Source: an uncultured Draconibacterium sp. (GTDB lineage Bacteria > Bacteroidota > Bacteroidia > Bacteroidales > Prolixibacteraceae). From it: 64,000 bases of DNA. Position numbers and translations under genes: made by a program. The stretch spans positions 4,646,501 through 4,710,500 of the forward strand of contig NZ_OY781884.1 of NCBI RefSeq assembly GCF_963677155.1. Reading direction: 5' to 3'. This document shows positions 62,354 to 64,000 of this stretch, one piece after another. How positions within the stretch are numbered: position 1 is the stretch's first letter; the number at the start of each line of letters is the position of its first letter. The notes under the pieces are model-generated. The model was not told the origin of the DNA. It saw only the letters and a list, made by a program, of their open reading frames with translations, and searched no databases.

Positions 62354-63718
62354 TTAATATTTTTTTTCTCGTGCCCTAACAATTGGTGAATAGGGAATAT
62401 AAAATACCTTGTTATATGCAGCTCGGGTCTCGTTTTCAATTTTCAACTTCCGGGAAGTTGCATTTTCAGTTTTTGAATCCAGATTAATCTTATCCCAATC
62501 TTTATTCGTAAAGCCGATAGCCTGATTCTGCTGTTTGTACGCATAATGAAAAATCATTTTTTCAAAATCATTTCTGTCTCCAAAAACAAAGTAATTTTTA
62601 TTTTCTTCTATAATCTTATCCCGATATGCCTTCTGCATCCTTTCTACGATTGAACGATACTGTTTCCCCTGACGGAGGCAATTGTTTAAATCCACATCAG
62701 CCATTCCGGTTAACGAAAAAGCTAGTCCATCTAACATTATTGAGTACACTTTGTTTTTTGTTGATTCAGAAATTGTATTCAAAAAATATCCTTCGGGGAA
62801 GAAATCATCATTAACTGCAAGTTCCGATTGCATGTGGTTAGCACCTCCATTCAATATCGCCTTTTTATCTTTTATATACATTCCAAAGGATTGATCTTCG
62901 GTTAGTTTTCTAACAATTGATTTTTGCCTGAAATAGTTAAAATCATAGCGCAATGCATTGCTTGTATCTAATAAATTATTGATGACATTTGTTATATACG
63001 AGATCGTTATAAAAGAATATTTCCCGACAGTATTTTGTTCTTTGGCTAAGGTTAACAGCCTTTGCACTTCGAAGAAAAATTGATTGGATTGAACTTTTCC
63101 TAATTCGAGAATTTTATCAATTTCTGATTGACTTATCTTTTTTAAAGAATAAAAATAGGGTTTGAGGATATTGTCGATTGTTGTTGCATAGTTAAACTCC
63201 AGATCGGTAAATCCAATATCGATTGGCTTTTGGAAGTTTATTTTATTCCATCTCCTCAAATGCTCGAAAGTTATTGAGTCTTCCACCGTTAATACACAAT
63301 CTTTTAATTCAGTATTAAAAAAGTTATAAGCTTCTTTGTTATCGCTAATATGTATGTAATGATTTATAAAAGGAGTTAAAGAGTAAGGTTGTTCAAATAT
63401 CACCAACGGATAGTAGTCATAAGTGTTTAGTGCAAATATTACCTTGTTCGTCAGGCTTCTGATATACCTTGAATAATGAGTTTCGCCAATCAATACAATC
63501 CTGTTTTCTTTTGCTGGAAGTTTTAGCCAGTTTAAATCGTTTAGGTTCGCGAATTCCGTATCAATATCAGTGAGTGCTATTGTTTCAGGATATAATTGAA
63601 TATTTTGAAAGCAATTTTTTCCAGCTTCGTTGTTAGTATAAACTGCTATCGGCTTATTTTCCTGAGCCGAGAGGATTTGAAAAGTAAATGCAATAATAAG
63701 TAGAAATCCTGTTTTCAT
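62354..63718 (-). CDS. Exported EreA/ChaN/Tiki-clan-like protein
   Basis: 454 aa with signal peptide 'MKTGFLLIIAFTFQILSAQE'. The core motif is 'ENRIVLIGETHYSRYIRSLT', where GExH (Glu79, His81) is the hallmark of the erythromycin-esterase/ChaN/TraB-Tiki clan, and 'KKAILNGGANHMQSEL' gives the second conserved GxxH. A haem-binding or hydrolase-like role is possible, but no substrate can be read. Lys/Asn-rich composition distinguishes it from housekeeping neighbours. Transcribed with the lipoprotein gene downstream. Confidence 0.7.
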   Translation of the reverse strand: MKTGFLLIIAFTFQILSAQENKPIAVYTNNEAGKNCFQNIQLYPETIALTDIDTEFANLNDLNWLKLPAKENRIVLIGETHYSRYIRSLTNKVIFALNTYDYYPLVIFEQPYSLTPFINHYIHISDNKEAYNFFNTELKDCVLTVEDSITFEHLRRWNKINFQKPIDIGFTDLEFNYATTIDNILKPYFYSLKKISQSEIDKILELGKVQSNQFFFEVQRLLTLAKEQNTVGKYSFITISYITNVINNLLDTSNALRYDFNYFRQKSIVRKLTEDQSFGMYIKDKKAILNGGANHMQSELAVNDDFFPEGYFLNTISESTKNKVYSIMLDGLAFSLTGMADVDLNNCLRQGKQYRSIVERMQKAYRDKIIEENKNYFVFGDRNDFEKMIFHYAYKQQNQAIGFTNKDWDKINLDSKTENATSRKLKIENETRAAYNKVFYIPYSPIVRAREKKY

Positions 63719-64000
63719 ATAATGTTTATGTGCTGAATTTTATGTTCAACCATTTGTCAAAGTCGCATGTATAGCCCAATCCTGGTATAATTCTTACTAT
63801 TTGAGGCCAATGGTTTAATGTTTATTATTTTGAGGAATAAATGTAATCATAATTTCAAAAAAAGAGTAGGCAATAAACAGTAAAAGTTACGCCCCAAAGC
63901 TAACACTACAGGCTTAAACCTACGTTTATATGCTGCTTTTGTGTTGGTGGAGTCTTAAACAAACGTTTAAACCGAAAAAACTGGATTTTTAGGGCTTAAA
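63719..64000. other. Gene-free right edge with structured sequence
   Basis: 282 bases without a recognisable gene. Near 63900-63950, CTAACAC (63900-63906) and GTGTTGG (63941-63947) are G:T-wobble inverted arms around smaller inverted repeats (taaac-ctac-gttta at 63914-63927). A further ttaaac-aaac-gtttaa lies at 63955-63970. This may be an upstream leader or the end of an element cut by the window edge. Confidence 0.4.

Overview
The window looks like the chromosome of a free-living member of the Bacteroidota, most likely a Marinilabiliales/Prolixibacteraceae-type bacterium (the lineage is inference). The evidence is: SusC-style TonB receptors with N-terminal carboxypeptidase-like domains, LytTR/LytS regulation, BT_3928-type and DUF1599 genes beside tpiA, ligA-dapA linkage, a tricorn-type protease, GH29 fucosidase, lipoproteins with clear lipoboxes, and TAnnTTTG promoter boxes upstream of several genes. 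I saw no rRNA, tRNA or CRISPR array, and most of the window is densely packed housekeeping DNA.

Layout. 1-4.4 kb: an outer-membrane receptor (cut by the left edge) divergent from a LytS-like kinase and LytTR regulator. 4.5-5.0 kb: a scar in which a truncated IS200/IS605 transposase abuts a shred of a GH3 glycosidase gene. 5.2-11.6 kb: rsmE, cydAB (bd oxidase), SixA-like phosphatase, ABM-domain protein, YfcE-like phosphoesterase, PLD-family protein and prmA. 11.6-20.2 kb: a compact six-gene leftward operon encoding a TonB receptor, a DUF4876-type lipoprotein, a DUF6850-type barrel, an ABC ATPase, a permease and a DUF4857-type protein; this is the best candidate for an undescribed envelope system. 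20.4-23.8 kb: lipoprotein, tpiA, BT_3928-like protein and DUF1599 protein. 23.9-30.5 kb (rightward): folP-cdaA, a nitronate monooxygenase/FabK-like enzyme, a pheA-flavodoxin-aminotransferase aromatic amino acid set and a Crp/Fnr regulator. 30.5-35.4 kb: MscS + DUF432, YccF, YjbQ, cupin, GH29 fucosidase and a Rieske lipoprotein. 35.5-43.5 kb (leftward): RecB/AddA-like helicase-nuclease, exported protein, dapA, DUF6913-type protein, exported protein and ligA. 43.56-43.75 kb: a phase-perfect 21-bp tandem GTAC repeat between ligA and a redoxin gene. 44.7-48.1 kb: topB and a UDP-glucuronate decarboxylase-like gene, with a 26-codon relic resembling the start of a UDP-glucose dehydrogenase beside it. 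48.4-51.3 kb: a Cys-rich exported protein and a TonB receptor with OprC-like CxxxM...HxM copper ligands. 51.4-54.6 kb: tricorn protease homolog. 55.2-59.5 kb: a lipid-oriented cluster (TauE/SafE, CdsA-like, polyprenol/DAG kinase-like, acyl-reductase-like SDR, CDP-alcohol phosphatidyltransferase). 59.5-63.7 kb: exported barrel protein, epoxide-hydrolase-type enzyme, a lipoprotein and an EreA/ChaN-like exported protein in noticeably AT-rich DNA.

The genes support aerobic/microaerobic respiration (bd oxidase), folate and aromatic amino acid synthesis, c-di-AMP signalling, DNA replication/repair (ligA, topB, addA-like) and several envelope transport systems. Family names with DUF numbers come from memory of conserved sequence and neighbourhood patterns, not from a search.
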